Assembly: GCF_027889715.1 (NCBI RefSeq)
Contig: NZ_JAPJZH010000002.1
Coordinates: 310,001 to 374,000 of the forward strand
Direction of reading: 5' to 3'
Length of the DNA: 64,000 nt
Origin: Allohoeflea poritis
Lineage (GTDB): Bacteria > Pseudomonadota > Alphaproteobacteria > Rhizobiales > Rhizobiaceae
Shown: positions 44,649 to 53,550 of the stretch, piece after piece
Layout of the letters: each line of letters begins with the position of its first letter
How positions within the stretch are numbered: the first letter of the stretch is position 1
Program-made: the position numbers and the translations under genes
The notes under the pieces: generated by a model
Databases searched by the model: none
Seen by the model: the letters and a program-made list of their open reading frames with translations, nothing else
Told to the model about the DNA's origin: nothing

Positions 44649-45509
44649 TCAGCTCCTGTAGGACGGATGCCAGAATGTAACGGCGCGTTCGATGAGGGCC
44701 AGCAATCCGTAGGACAACGAACCCGCAAGCGCCGCGACAAAGATTTCAGCCCAGACCATGTCGATATTCATGCGACCGACCTCGGTTGAAATGCGAAAGC
44801 CCATGCCGACGATCGGCGTGCCGAAAAACTCGGCGACGATCGCCCCGATCAGGGCCAAGGTGGAATTGATCTTAAGCGCGTTGAAGATGAACGGCATTGC
44901 GGCCGGAAGCCGCAGCTTGACCAGCGTCTGCCAGTATCCCGAAGCGTAGGTCCGCATCAGGTCCCGCTCCATTGCGCCGCTGGCGGCAAGCCCGGCCACC
45001 GTGTTCACCAGCATCGGGAAGAAGGTCATGACAACGACGACCGCCGCCTTTGAATGCCAGTCGAAACCGAACCACATCACCATGATGGGCGCGATACCGA
45101 TGACCGGCAGCGCCGCGACAAGATTGCCGACCGGCAAGAGCCCCTTGCGCAGGAACGGCACGCGATCGACCACGACCGCCGCAATGAAGCCGGACGCGCA
45201 GCCGATGGCGTAACCCGCCAGCACAGCCTTCAGGAAGGTCTGGTAAAAGTCCGCCCACAGAATATCGACGGACGATGTGATCCGCGCCCAGATCATGCTC
45301 GGCGGCGGCAAAAGCACGCTCGGAATATTAAAGCCGACGGTGATGCCCTCCCACAGCGCGATCAGCGCCGCGCCGAAAAGCGCCGGTATGAGCAGATTGA
45401 TGGACTGCGTCAGCGGCTGATGGGCCGGGCGCAACCGCACCAGCCACATATTGGCGAGCCAGGCCGCGACCCAGAAGAGCAACGCGGCTATCAGCACGCC
45501 GCTGTTCAT
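44649..45509 (-). CDS. ABC transporter permease (SsuC/TauC type)
   Basis: This 286-residue permease of the BPD-transp-1 family has about six helices and the EAA-type loop YASGYWQTLVKLRLPAAMPF, which docks the ATPase. The ATG (45507-45509) overlaps the stop of the preceding permease gene in an ATGA, so the two permeases are probably made as a coupled pair and form a heterodimer. It belongs to the pyrimidine-type operon and lies 41 nt from the binding-protein gene. Confidence 0.9.
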   Translation of the reverse strand: MNSGVLIAALLFWVAAWLANMWLVRLRPAHQPLTQSINLLIPALFGAALIALWEGITVGFNIPSVLLPPPSMIWARITSSVDILWADFYQTFLKAVLAGYAIGCASGFIAAVVVDRVPFLRKGLLPVGNLVAALPVIGIAPIMVMWFGFDWHSKAAVVVVMTFFPMLVNTVAGLAASGAMERDLMRTYASGYWQTLVKLRLPAAMPFIFNALKINSTLALIGAIVAEFFGTPIVGMGFRISTEVGRMNIDMVWAEIFVAALAGSLSYGLLALIERAVTFWHPSYRS

Positions 45510-46453
45510 CGCGCCATGCCCATGCGGTTCATCACGATGCGCGAGGAAAGATCGACCAGCATGACCAGCATGGCGGCAAGCACCGCCGCTGAAACAAGCG
45601 CCGACCAGATCTGGATCGTCTGCCCGTAATAGGAACCGGTCAGCAACCGCGCGCCCAGACCGGCAACCGCGCCGGTCGGCAGTTCGCCGACAATGGCGCC
45701 GACAAGGCTGATGGCCACGGCGACCTTCATGGAGGTGAAGAGAAACGGCACCGCCGACGGCCAGCGCAGCTTCCAGAAAACCTGCGAACGGCTGGAATTG
45801 TAGGTGCGCATGAGGTCCAGATGCATGACATCCGGCGAGCGCAATCCCTTCACCATGCCCACGGCGACCGGGAAGAACGACAGATAGGCCGAGATCAGAG
45901 CCTTGGGTAGTACATCCTTGACGATATACTCTACATGCGTACCCGCTAGCGCATCGGGCAGGAAGCGCGACAGATCGATCGCGTTCAAGACAACGATGAG
46001 CATCGGGGCGATCGCCAGGATGGGAATTGTCTGGCTGGTGATGATCCACGGCATCAGGCTCTTGTCGAGAATGTTGGAATGCACGATCAGCACAGCGAGC
46101 AGGATGCCAAGACCTGTCCCAAGGACAAATCCCATCAGGGTCGAATAGAGGGTGATCCAGCCATGATAGACGAGGCTGCGCTTGGACGTGATCTTCTTCA
46201 GCGCCGTCGTTTCCCAGATCTCGCTCGCCACCTGGTGCGGCGCCGGCAAAACCGGACGATCCTGCGCCATCGTGTTGCTGACGAGCTGCGATGTTGAAAT
46301 CTCGGTTCCGGCCCGAGCCGCCTGATCGCGCTCGAACGGCGCATTCAAAAGCACGGCAAATGCGTACCAGGCAACGACAATGACGGCGACAACCGTCCCG
46401 ACCGGAAGAACGCGGTCATAAAAGATGCCGGACAAACCGGTTCTCTCTCTCAT
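45506..46453 (-). CDS. ABC transporter permease (SsuC/TauC type), partner
   Basis: This permease of about 315 residues belongs to the same family as its neighbour, with an EAA loop (RTYNSSRSQVFWKLRWPSAVPF) and six or more helices. Start at 46453 (MRERTGL) is preferred because a purine-rich AGGGAAGGCAGG lies just upstream. An ATG at 46489 would add 12 residues but has a weak site. It has an unusual extended loop after the first helix. It ends in an ATGA overlap with the next permease gene and follows the ATPase gene directly. Confidence 0.88.
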   Translation of the reverse strand: MRERTGLSGIFYDRVLPVGTVVAVIVVAWYAFAVLLNAPFERDQAARAGTEISTSQLVSNTMAQDRPVLPAPHQVASEIWETTALKKITSKRSLVYHGWITLYSTLMGFVLGTGLGILLAVLIVHSNILDKSLMPWIITSQTIPILAIAPMLIVVLNAIDLSRFLPDALAGTHVEYIVKDVLPKALISAYLSFFPVAVGMVKGLRSPDVMHLDLMRTYNSSRSQVFWKLRWPSAVPFLFTSMKVAVAISLVGAIVGELPTGAVAGLGARLLTGSYYGQTIQIWSALVSAAVLAAMLVMLVDLSSRIVMNRMGMAR

Positions 46454-46489
46454 CGACCTGCCTTCCCTGTTAGCGGTGTCGCCCCGCAT

Positions 46490-47269
46490 TTAATCGTCAT
46501 AGGAATGCCCCTGCCGCAGACCTTCGCGCACCTGATGCGCAATCGCAAGAAACTCCGGTGACTCGCGGATATCGAGCGACCGGTCGTCACCGAGATCGCA
46601 ATCGATGATCTCGTGGATGCGCCCCGGACGCGGGCTCATGACCACAATACGCGTTGAAAGGAAAACCGCTTCGGGAATGGAGTGCGTGACGAACACAACG
46701 GTCTTTTTGGTCTGCGCCCATAATTTGAGGAGCTGCTCGTTGAGATGGTCCCGGACAATCTCGTCGAGCGCGCCGAACGGCTCGTCCATCAACAGCATAT
46801 CCGGATCGAACGACAGCGCGCGCGCAATCGAGGCCCGCTGCTGCATGCCGCCGGAAAGCTGCCAGGGGAATTTCTTGTCGAAGCCGGTCAGGTTGACGAG
46901 TTCGAGGTTCTTGCGGATCAGCTCCGTCCGCTCGGCCTTGGCGATCCCCATCACCTCAAGCGGCAGCGAGATATTGCCGCCGATGGTGCGCCACGGATAA
47001 AGCGCAGCAGCCTGGAAGACATAGCCATAAGCCCGGGCGAGCCGCGCCTGTTCGGGCGTCACGCCATTGACCGAGATCGACCCGCCCGTCGGCTTTTCGA
47101 GATCGGCGATTACCCGCAGGAGGGTGGTCTTGCCGCAGCCCGACGGGCCGATGAACGACACGAACTCGCCGGTCTGGACCTGCAGGTTGATGTTGGACAG
47201 CGCATGCACCGGACCGTCATTGGTCTGGAAGGTCAGGTCCAGATCCTTGGCGTCAATGACCACGCTCAT
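46490..47269 (-). CDS. ABC transporter ATP-binding protein (SsuB/TauB type)
   Basis: This 259-residue ATPase has Walker A GPSGCGKTT, signature LSGGMQQR, Walker B MLLMDEPFGALD and the switch histidine in VFVTHSIPEA. It energises the two permeases encoded immediately downstream. It stands between dihydropyrimidinase (53 nt upstream) and the permeases, which ties the transporter to pyrimidine catabolism. Confidence 0.93.
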   Translation of the reverse strand: MSVVIDAKDLDLTFQTNDGPVHALSNINLQVQTGEFVSFIGPSGCGKTTLLRVIADLEKPTGGSISVNGVTPEQARLARAYGYVFQAAALYPWRTIGGNISLPLEVMGIAKAERTELIRKNLELVNLTGFDKKFPWQLSGGMQQRASIARALSFDPDMLLMDEPFGALDEIVRDHLNEQLLKLWAQTKKTVVFVTHSIPEAVFLSTRIVVMSPRPGRIHEIIDCDLGDDRSLDIRESPEFLAIAHQVREGLRQGHSYDD

Positions 47270-47322
47270 GCGGCGGTTCCGGTGCTGTCTTGCATTTCAG
47301 AGGCGCAGGCAAATGCCATTCA

Positions 47323-48780
47323 TCAAACCCCGCTGGCCGGAATTCCGGTGCGCTGGACTTTCCGTGGAGCTGTGACTTCTTTCCATTTCGACAGCGCCTT
47401 GTTGACCGCGTGGAACGGCTCGCGCGCAACGAATTCGCCATGGCCTTCCCTGGTCTTGATTTCGCCGTCCTCGACCGAAACCAGCCCGCGCGTCAGGGTG
47501 AAACGCGGCAGACCCTTGATCTCCTTGCCTTCGAACACATTGTAGTCGATGGCCGATTGCTGGCTCTCGGCGGTGATCGTCTTTTCAAGCTTGGGATCCC
47601 AGACGACGATGTCGGCATCGGCGCCGACAAGGATCGCGCCTTTCTTCGGATAGACATTCAGGATCTTGGCGATATTGGTCGACGTCACGGCGACGAATTC
47701 GTTCATCGTCAGCCGGCCGGTGACGACGCCATAGGTCCACAGCATCGGCATGCGGTCCTCCAGACCACCCGTGCCGTTGGGAATCTTGGTGAAATCGCCG
47801 ACGCCATAGCGCTTCTGTTCCGTGGTGAAGGCGCAGTGGTCCGTCGCCACCACCTGGAGCGAGCCGGCCGCAAGGCCGTGCCACAGCGAATCCTGGTGCT
47901 TCTTGTTGCGGAACGGCGGCGACATGACGCGCCGCGCCGCATGATCCCAGTCGTGATGCCCGTACTCGCTGTCATCCAGCGTCAGATGCTGGATCAGCGG
48001 TTCGCCATAGACACGCATGCCGTTCTGGCGCGCCCGGCGGATCGCCTCGTGCGCCTGTTCGGACGAAGTGTGCACCACATAGAGTGGAACGCCCGCCATG
48101 TCGGCGATCATGATCGCCCGGTTGGTCGCTTCGCCTTCAACCTTGGCCGGGCGCGAATAGGCATGGGCCTCGGGCCCGTTATTGCCTTCGGCCAGCAGCT
48201 GCGCCTGCAACTGCGCGACCACATCGCCATTCTCCGCATGGACCAACGGCAGGGCGCCGAGTTCCGCGCAGCGCTTGAACGACGAATACATCTCGTCATC
48301 GTCGACCATCAGCGCGCCCTTATAGGCCATGAAATGCTTGAACGTGTTGATGCCCTTGTCGCGCACAACCGTTTCCATCTCATTGAAGACCTGCTCGCCC
48401 CACCAGGTGATCGCCATGTGGAAGGAATAGTCGCAATTGGCCCGGGTCGACTTGTTGTCCCACATCTGGATCGCCTCGAGCAGCGACTGGCCAGGCGACG
48501 GCAGGGCGAAATCGACCACCATGGTCGTGCCGCCGGAAAGCGCCGCGCGCGTCCCGCTCTCAAAATCGTCGGTGGAGTAAGTGCCCATGAAGGGCATTTC
48601 CAGATGGGTATGCGGATCGATGCCGCCCGGCATCACGTAGCAGCCGGTCGCATCCAGCAGCGTGTCGCCGGTCAGGTTCGGCCCGATTTCCGTAATCACG
48701 CCGCCTTCCACCTTGACGTCCGCCGCGTAGGTCAGATCGGCGGTGACGACCGTTCCGCCCTTGATAACCGTGCTTGCCAT
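47323..48780 (-). CDS. hydA: Dihydropyrimidinase (hydantoinase)
   Basis: This 485-residue cyclic amidohydrolase has metal ligands His57 and His59 in GGIDPHTHLEMPF and the lysine of FKHFMAYKG (Lys154), expected to be carboxylated and bridge two zinc ions. Length and sequence fit D-hydantoinase/dihydropyrimidinase. It opens dihydrouracil or dihydrothymine to N-carbamoyl-beta-amino acids, the second step of reductive pyrimidine breakdown. It lies between the carbamoyl-amidase gene (14 nt) and the ABC ATPase gene. Dihydropyrimidine dehydrogenase, the first step, is not in the window. Confidence 0.92.
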   Translation of the reverse strand: MASTVIKGGTVVTADLTYAADVKVEGGVITEIGPNLTGDTLLDATGCYVMPGGIDPHTHLEMPFMGTYSTDDFESGTRAALSGGTTMVVDFALPSPGQSLLEAIQMWDNKSTRANCDYSFHMAITWWGEQVFNEMETVVRDKGINTFKHFMAYKGALMVDDDEMYSSFKRCAELGALPLVHAENGDVVAQLQAQLLAEGNNGPEAHAYSRPAKVEGEATNRAIMIADMAGVPLYVVHTSSEQAHEAIRRARQNGMRVYGEPLIQHLTLDDSEYGHHDWDHAARRVMSPPFRNKKHQDSLWHGLAAGSLQVVATDHCAFTTEQKRYGVGDFTKIPNGTGGLEDRMPMLWTYGVVTGRLTMNEFVAVTSTNIAKILNVYPKKGAILVGADADIVVWDPKLEKTITAESQQSAIDYNVFEGKEIKGLPRFTLTRGLVSVEDGEIKTREGHGEFVAREPFHAVNKALSKWKEVTAPRKVQRTGIPASGV

Positions 48781-48794
48781 GTCAGTCTCCCAAC

Positions 48795-50042
48795 TTATTC
48801 AACAATCTCCGCCGTCTCGACGACGGCGTGAAACAATACATCCGCGCCGGCGCGCGCCCACTCGGGAGAAATCTCTTCATCCTCATTGTGGCTCAGCCCG
48901 TCGACGCAGGGGCACATCACCATCGCGGTCGGCGCGACGCGGTTGATCCAGCATGCATCATGCCCGGCGCCCGATACAAGGTTGCGGTGCGAATAGCCGA
49001 GCCGCTCGGCGGCGTTGCGCACGGCCGCAACACAGTTCTCGTCGAACGCGACCGGATCGAAGTGACCGGCCTCTTCGATCTCGATTTCCAGCCCGAGATC
49101 ATGGGCGATCTTCGGCGCTTCCGCCTCGATGCGCGCCTTCATTCCGTCGAGCACATCCCTGTGCGGCGAGCGGATATCGATGGTGAACACCACCTTGCCC
49201 GGAATGACGTTGCGGGAATTGGGATGGAAATCGCAATGGCCGATGGCGCCGACTGCCTCGGGCTGATGGCTCATGGCGATGTCGTGTACGAGATCGGCGA
49301 TGCGCGCCATGCCGAGCCCCGCATTGCGGCGCATGGGCATCGGGGTCGAGCCCGTATGCGCGTCCTTGCCGGTGAGCGTCACCTGCAGCCACCATAGCCC
49401 CTGCCCGTGCGTGACCACGCCGATGTCCTTTTCCTCAGCCTCCAGAATCGGGCCCTGTTCGATGTGCAGCTCGTAGAAGGCATGCATTTTGCGGTCGCCG
49501 ACCTCTTCCTCGCCGCGCCAGCCGATGCGCTTCAGCTCGTCGCCGAATGTCTTGCCTTCCGCATCGACCCGGTCATAGGCCCAGTCCTGTGTGTGCATGC
49601 CGGCAAAAACGCCGGAAGCGAGCATGGCCGGCGCGAACCGCGTGCCTTCCTCGTTCGTCCAGTTGACGACGACGATCGGATGTTTGGTCTTGATGTTGAG
49701 ATCGTTGAGCGTGCGGACGATTTCGAGACCGCCCAGAACACCGAGCACCCCGTCATATTTGCCGCCCGTCGGTTGGGTATCGAGATGGCTTCCCACATAG
49801 ACCGGCAACGCGTCCGGATCGGTACCCTCGCGCCGAAAGAACATATTGCCCATCTGGTCGACGCCCATGCTCATGCCGGCGTCTTCGCACCATTTCTGGA
49901 ACAGCGCCCTGCCCTCGGCGTCTTCGTCGGTCAGTGTCTGCCGGTTGTTGCCGCCGCGCACGCCGGGGCCGATCTTGGCCATTTCCATCAGGGCATCCCA
50001 AAGCCGGTCACCGTTGATCCTCATATTTCCGGTCAGTGTCAT
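48795..50042 (-). CDS. Zn-dependent N-carbamoyl-amino acid amidohydrolase (beta-ureidopropionase type)
   Basis: This 415-residue M20/carbamoylase-family amidohydrolase has metal-binding segments GSHLDTQPTGGKYDG, NWTNEEGTRF, ELHIEQGPIL and SGAGHDACW. It removes the carbamoyl group from N-carbamoyl-beta-alanine (or 3-ureidoisobutyrate), releasing CO2, ammonia and the beta-amino acid. GGAGGACACCG precedes the ATG at 50042. The position between an omega-aminotransferase and dihydropyrimidinase gives the third step of the reductive pathway. L-carbamoylase activity on hydantoin products is the alternative. Confidence 0.9.
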   Translation of the reverse strand: MTLTGNMRINGDRLWDALMEMAKIGPGVRGGNNRQTLTDEDAEGRALFQKWCEDAGMSMGVDQMGNMFFRREGTDPDALPVYVGSHLDTQPTGGKYDGVLGVLGGLEIVRTLNDLNIKTKHPIVVVNWTNEEGTRFAPAMLASGVFAGMHTQDWAYDRVDAEGKTFGDELKRIGWRGEEEVGDRKMHAFYELHIEQGPILEAEEKDIGVVTHGQGLWWLQVTLTGKDAHTGSTPMPMRRNAGLGMARIADLVHDIAMSHQPEAVGAIGHCDFHPNSRNVIPGKVVFTIDIRSPHRDVLDGMKARIEAEAPKIAHDLGLEIEIEEAGHFDPVAFDENCVAAVRNAAERLGYSHRNLVSGAGHDACWINRVAPTAMVMCPCVDGLSHNEDEEISPEWARAGADVLFHAVVETAEIVE

Positions 50043-50072
50043 CGGTGTCCTCCTTGAGTATGCTTGTTTTTC

Positions 50073-51395
50073 TCAGTCCAGCGATTTAAGCACGCCGCCC
50101 AGCGTATCGACCAGGACATCGATGTCGCTCTTCTCAATGATCAGCGGCGGCGACAGGGCGATGATATCGCCCGTGGTGCGGATGAGGAGGCCCTTGTTGT
50201 AGGCATCCAGGAACGCCGAGAAAGCGCGCCGCGTCGGCTCGCCGGCAATCGGCTCAAGCTCGATCGCACCGATCAGGCCGATATTGCGGATGTCGATCAC
50301 ATGCGGCAGGCCCTTCAGCGAGTGCAGCGCCTCTTCCCAATACGGCGCCATCTCGGCGCCGCGCGTCAGCAGGCCCTCCTCCTGATAGGTCTCCAGGGTG
50401 CCGAGCGCCGCCGCCGATGCCATCGGATTGCCCGAATAGGTGTAGCCGTGGAAGAACTCGATCATGTGCTCCGGGCCGTTCATGAAGGCATCGTGGATCT
50501 CGTTCTTCACAAACACCGCGCCCATCGGCACGACGCCGTTGGTCAGGCCCTTGGCCGTCACCATGATGTCCGGGGTAACGTCGAAGTAATCGGCCGCGAA
50601 TGGCGTTCCGAGACGGCCGAACCCGGTAATCACCTCATCAAAGATAAGCAGGATGCCGTGCTTGTCGCAGATCTCGCGCAGCCGCCTGAGATAGCCCTTG
50701 GGCGGCAGCAGCACGCCGGTCGAACCGGCCACAGGCTCGACGATGACGGCCGCAATGGTCGAGGCGTCATGCAGAGCGATAATGCGCTCCAGATCCTCCG
50801 CCAGTTCCACTCCGTGCTCTGGCTCCAGCCGCGTGAAAGCGTTGCGTTCCAGATCGTGGGTGTGGCGCAGATGATCGACGCCGGTCAGCAGCGTTCCGAA
50901 CATCTTGCGGTTGGGCACGATGCCGCCGACGGAGATGCCGCCGAAATTGACGCCGTGGTAGCCGCGCTCGCGCCCGACCAGCCGGAACCGCGAGCCGTCG
51001 CCCTTGACCCGGTGATAGGCCAGCGCTGTCTTCAGCGCCGTTTCCACCGATTCCGATCCGGAATTGGTGTACATGACATGGTCGATCCCGGGCGGCGTCA
51101 ACTGAACCAGTTTGGAAGCCAGTTCAAAGGCCTTGGGATGCCCCATCTGGAAAGCAGGCGCATAGTCCAGTTCGCCGGCCTGCTGGCGGATCGCCTCGAC
51201 GATCTTCGGCCTGTTGTGGCCCGCATTGACGCACCAGAGCCCCGCCGTGCCGTCGAGCACCTTGTTGCCTTCCGCGGTGACGTAATGCATGCGGTCGGCG
51301 GAGACGAACATGCGCGGATTCTTCTTGAACTGGCGGTTGGCCGTAAACGGCATCCAGAAGGCATCAAGATTGTTCGTTGTGACCGGAGCATTCAT
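50073..51395 (-). CDS. Omega-amino acid (beta-alanine)-pyruvate aminotransferase
   Basis: This 440-residue class-III PLP aminotransferase has Lys282 (TAKGLTNG) as the Schiff-base lysine and IFDEVITGFGR just before it. The N-terminal NNLDAFWMPFTANRQFKKNPRMF is typical of beta-alanine:pyruvate transaminases. It would convert beta-alanine to malonate semialdehyde after pyrimidine breakdown. It is the first gene of the operon, with a near-consensus RutR operator 76 bp upstream. It could also act on beta-aminoisobutyrate from thymine, or on taurine (omega-transaminases are promiscuous). Confidence 0.9.
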   Translation of the reverse strand: MNAPVTTNNLDAFWMPFTANRQFKKNPRMFVSADRMHYVTAEGNKVLDGTAGLWCVNAGHNRPKIVEAIRQQAGELDYAPAFQMGHPKAFELASKLVQLTPPGIDHVMYTNSGSESVETALKTALAYHRVKGDGSRFRLVGRERGYHGVNFGGISVGGIVPNRKMFGTLLTGVDHLRHTHDLERNAFTRLEPEHGVELAEDLERIIALHDASTIAAVIVEPVAGSTGVLLPPKGYLRRLREICDKHGILLIFDEVITGFGRLGTPFAADYFDVTPDIMVTAKGLTNGVVPMGAVFVKNEIHDAFMNGPEHMIEFFHGYTYSGNPMASAAALGTLETYQEEGLLTRGAEMAPYWEEALHSLKGLPHVIDIRNIGLIGAIELEPIAGEPTRRAFSAFLDAYNKGLLIRTTGDIIALSPPLIIEKSDIDVLVDTLGGVLKSLD

Positions 51396-51470
51396 GACCC
51401 TGACCTCCCAATTCGGCGGGCGTGGCCGCCCGGGCGCCCTTTAGCTTCCATTAACGGCAAGTCGAAAAAC

Positions 51471-51486
51471 TTGACTGAATGGTCAA
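51471..51486. promoter_or_regulatory. RutR operator between the pyrimidine operon and rutR
   Basis: TTGACTGAATGGTCAA matches the E. coli RutR consensus TTGACCAnnTGGTCAA at 12 of its 14 defined bases. It is located 76 bp upstream of the aminotransferase start codon and 154 bp upstream of the divergent rutR gene. RutR releases this site when it binds uracil or thymine, which would derepress the pathway. The regulator encoded next to it is very close to RutR, which strongly supports the assignment. Confidence 0.85.
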
Positions 51487-51639
51487 AATGTAGGCTAGAA
51501 GAGCACAGAGAGACGGTCAAGAGCTATTGTTATTCAAGACGAAAATAACAAGGGACTTGCACACCGGACAAAGCTGTTGCAAGCCTAAGAGCCCAATATA
51601 AAGGCAAACTGCCTAAGGAAAGAACGAAACCAGTCATTC

Positions 51640-52266
51640 ATGGCAAGCTCCAGCAACAAGCGGACGCGCATACAAGGCATCAATCGCGGCATCATCCTGG
51701 AGGCCGCCCTCGAGGTCTTTTCCACCTACGGATTTCGCGGCTCAACGATTGATCAGATTGCCGAAAAAGCCGGCATGTCGAAGCCCAACCTGCTCTACTA
51801 TTTTCCGCGCAAGGAAGACATCTACGTCACCGTTCTGGAAGACACGCTGGAGGACTGGCTGACGCCGTTCCGTCACATCGACCCGGAGGGCGACCCGGTC
51901 GAGGAGCTTCGCAAATATATCGCCCTGAAGATGGAGCTGTCGGCAAGCAAGCCGGAGAGCTCGCGGCTTTTCGCCAATGAGATCCTCCATGGCGCCCCGG
52001 CGATCCAGGATTTCCTGAAAACCAATCTCAAGCGGCTGGTGGACGAGAAGGCCGGCGTGATTCTCCGCTGGATCGATGAGGGCCGGCTGGCGCCGGTCGA
52101 TCCATACCACCTGATCTTCATGATCTGGGCGACCACGCAGCACTATGCGGATTTCGACGTCCAGATCCGCGCCATCCTCCCGGAGCAGACGGTCCGACCG
52201 GCATTTTTCGACGACGCCACCGATTCCATCCTCTCCATCCTGCTGAACGGCATCAAGCCGCGCTAG
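51640..52266 (+). CDS. rutR: TetR-family pyrimidine-responsive regulator RutR
   Basis: This 208-residue TetR-type regulator has an N-terminal HTH (ALEVFSTYGFRGSTIDQIAEKAGMSKPNLLYYF). Its C-terminal stretch, DPYHLIFMIWATTQHYADF, is almost identical to that of E. coli RutR. RutR binds uracil and thymine and controls pyrimidine catabolism and related genes. It is divergent from the reductive pyrimidine operon across a RutR-like operator. A second NMT1-type transporter operon follows downstream. Here it would control the reductive (Pyd) route, since no rutABCDEFG genes are present in the window. Confidence 0.92.
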   Translation: MASSSNKRTRIQGINRGIILEAALEVFSTYGFRGSTIDQIAEKAGMSKPNLLYYFPRKEDIYVTVLEDTLEDWLTPFRHIDPEGDPVEELRKYIALKMELSASKPESSRLFANEILHGAPAIQDFLKTNLKRLVDEKAGVILRWIDEGRLAPVDPYHLIFMIWATTQHYADFDVQIRAILPEQTVRPAFFDDATDSILSILLNGIKPR

Positions 52267-52422
52267 ACCTACCGGCGAGGCTACTGGAGCGCCCTGTCGG
52301 GCGGCAATGCAGACGCCTGATTGCATGGCGAACTTATTGCGCGCGCCGGTACGTGATAGCCGATGACAGGGCTGTGGAGGATGCGCGGTCGAACCGCGGT
52401 CCAATCATGACATCCACTTGAC

Positions 52423-52440
52423 ACGTGCCATGAGGCATGT
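52423..52440 (+). promoter_or_regulatory. Candidate promoter element and inverted repeat before the second NMT1-type operon
   Basis: A consensus TTGACA (52418-52423) abuts ACGTGCC-ATGA-GGCATGT, a 7-bp inverted repeat with one mismatch. Both are in the 236-nt gap after rutR and about 70 bp before the binding-protein gene. The repeat may be an operator overlapping the promoter, but it does not resemble the RutR site. No convincing -10 sequence is at 17-bp spacing. Confidence 0.35.
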
Positions 52441-52502
52441 CCCTATTTTGCGATGCACAAAATCAGAACAACAAGCATGAGTGACAACAGGGAACACCAA
52501 AC

Positions 52503-53513
52503 ATGATCAAAAGAACAGCGATCGCATTGCTGGCGATGTTTGCGCTTGCAGGCCACGGCAATGCACAGTCCACCAAGGTGCCGTTTGCCCTCGACTGGAA
52601 ATTTGAAGGGCCGAGCGCGGCCTACTTCGCGGCGATCGACAACGGGCATTTCAATGCCGAGGGTCTCGACGTCGAGATAAGCCCCGGCAAGGGATCTCTG
52701 GACGCGATACCGAAAGTGGCGACCGGAGCGTTCCCGGTCGGTTTTGCGGACATCAACAGCCTGATCAAGTTTCTCGACCAGAACCCCGGCGCGCCGGTCA
52801 AGGCGGTTATGATGATCTACGACAAGCCGCCCTTCGCGGTGGTCGGCCGCAAATCGCAGGGTGTGAGCGCGCCGAAGGATCTTGAAGGCAAGACGCTGGG
52901 CGCACCGCCGCCCGATGGCGCATGGGCGCAATTCCCGGCTTTTGCCACCGCAAATGAGATCGATCCTGGCAAGGTGACGGTGGAGCCGGTCGGCTTCCCG
53001 ACTCGCGAGCCGATGCTGGCCGAGGGCAAGGTCGACGCGATTACCGGATTTTCCTTCTCCAGCTTCCTGAATCTGGTTCGCCTTGGCGTGCCGGAGGAAG
53101 ACATTTCCGTGATACTGATGGCAGACCACGGCCTGTCCCTCTATGGCAATGCGGTGATCGTCAACACGGACTTCGCGGCTGCCAATCCGGAACTGGTCAA
53201 AGGCTTTCTGCGTGCCGTCGCCAATGGCTGGCGCGATGCGATCGCTGACCCGAAAGGCAGCGTGGAAATGATTGCCAAGCGCAACCCGGCGCTCGATGTG
53301 GATCTGGAAACACGACGTCTGCAGCTTGCCATCAATGCCAATGTCGTCACCGACTATACCGAAAGCAACGGCATCGGCGACATCGATGCGGACCGGTTCG
53401 CGAAGGCACTCACGCAGCTTTCGCAAACCTACGCGTTCAAGAATGCGCCGGATGCGACGCTGTACTTTACAGACGAATATCTTCCGGACGCCTCGGATCG
53501 AACCGTAAAGTAA
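52503..53513 (+). CDS. ABC transporter substrate-binding protein, NMT1/THI5-like (second system)
   Basis: This 336-residue binding protein has a signal peptide (MIKRTAIALLAMFALAGHGNA) and VPFALDWKFEGPSAAYFAAID, the NMT1-type N-terminus. Two features common in this class are visible: a TREPMLAEGKVDAITGF ligand segment and a C-terminal lobe ending in YFTDEYLPDASDR. It is paired with its own ATPase and a single permease, so the latter probably forms a homodimer. Position next to rutR allows a second pyrimidine-related substrate. It is followed by a hairpin that reaches to within 6 nt of the ATPase gene. Confidence 0.88.
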   Translation: MIKRTAIALLAMFALAGHGNAQSTKVPFALDWKFEGPSAAYFAAIDNGHFNAEGLDVEISPGKGSLDAIPKVATGAFPVGFADINSLIKFLDQNPGAPVKAVMMIYDKPPFAVVGRKSQGVSAPKDLEGKTLGAPPPDGAWAQFPAFATANEIDPGKVTVEPVGFPTREPMLAEGKVDAITGFSFSSFLNLVRLGVPEEDISVILMADHGLSLYGNAVIVNTDFAAANPELVKGFLRAVANGWRDAIADPKGSVEMIAKRNPALDVDLETRRLQLAINANVVTDYTESNGIGDIDADRFAKALTQLSQTYAFKNAPDATLYFTDEYLPDASDRTVK

Positions 53514-53520
53514 GGCAGGT

Positions 53521-53544
53521 TGCCGGCGGTGAAAGCCGCCGGCA
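53521..53544 (+). terminator. Intercistronic hairpin between the SBP and ATPase genes
   Basis: TGCCGGCGG and CCGCCGGCA pair perfectly (9 bp) over a 6-nt loop, 7 nt after the binding-protein stop codon and ending 6 nt before the ATPase start codon. It lies where the ATPase ribosome site should be. It may therefore both stabilise the upstream message and reduce ATPase translation. Confidence 0.65.
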
Positions 53545-53550
53545 TGATCG

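Noticed and set aside
51511-51521. Second RutR site at AGACGGTCAAG
   Set aside because: Only one half-site (GGTCAA) is present, with no matching inverted half.
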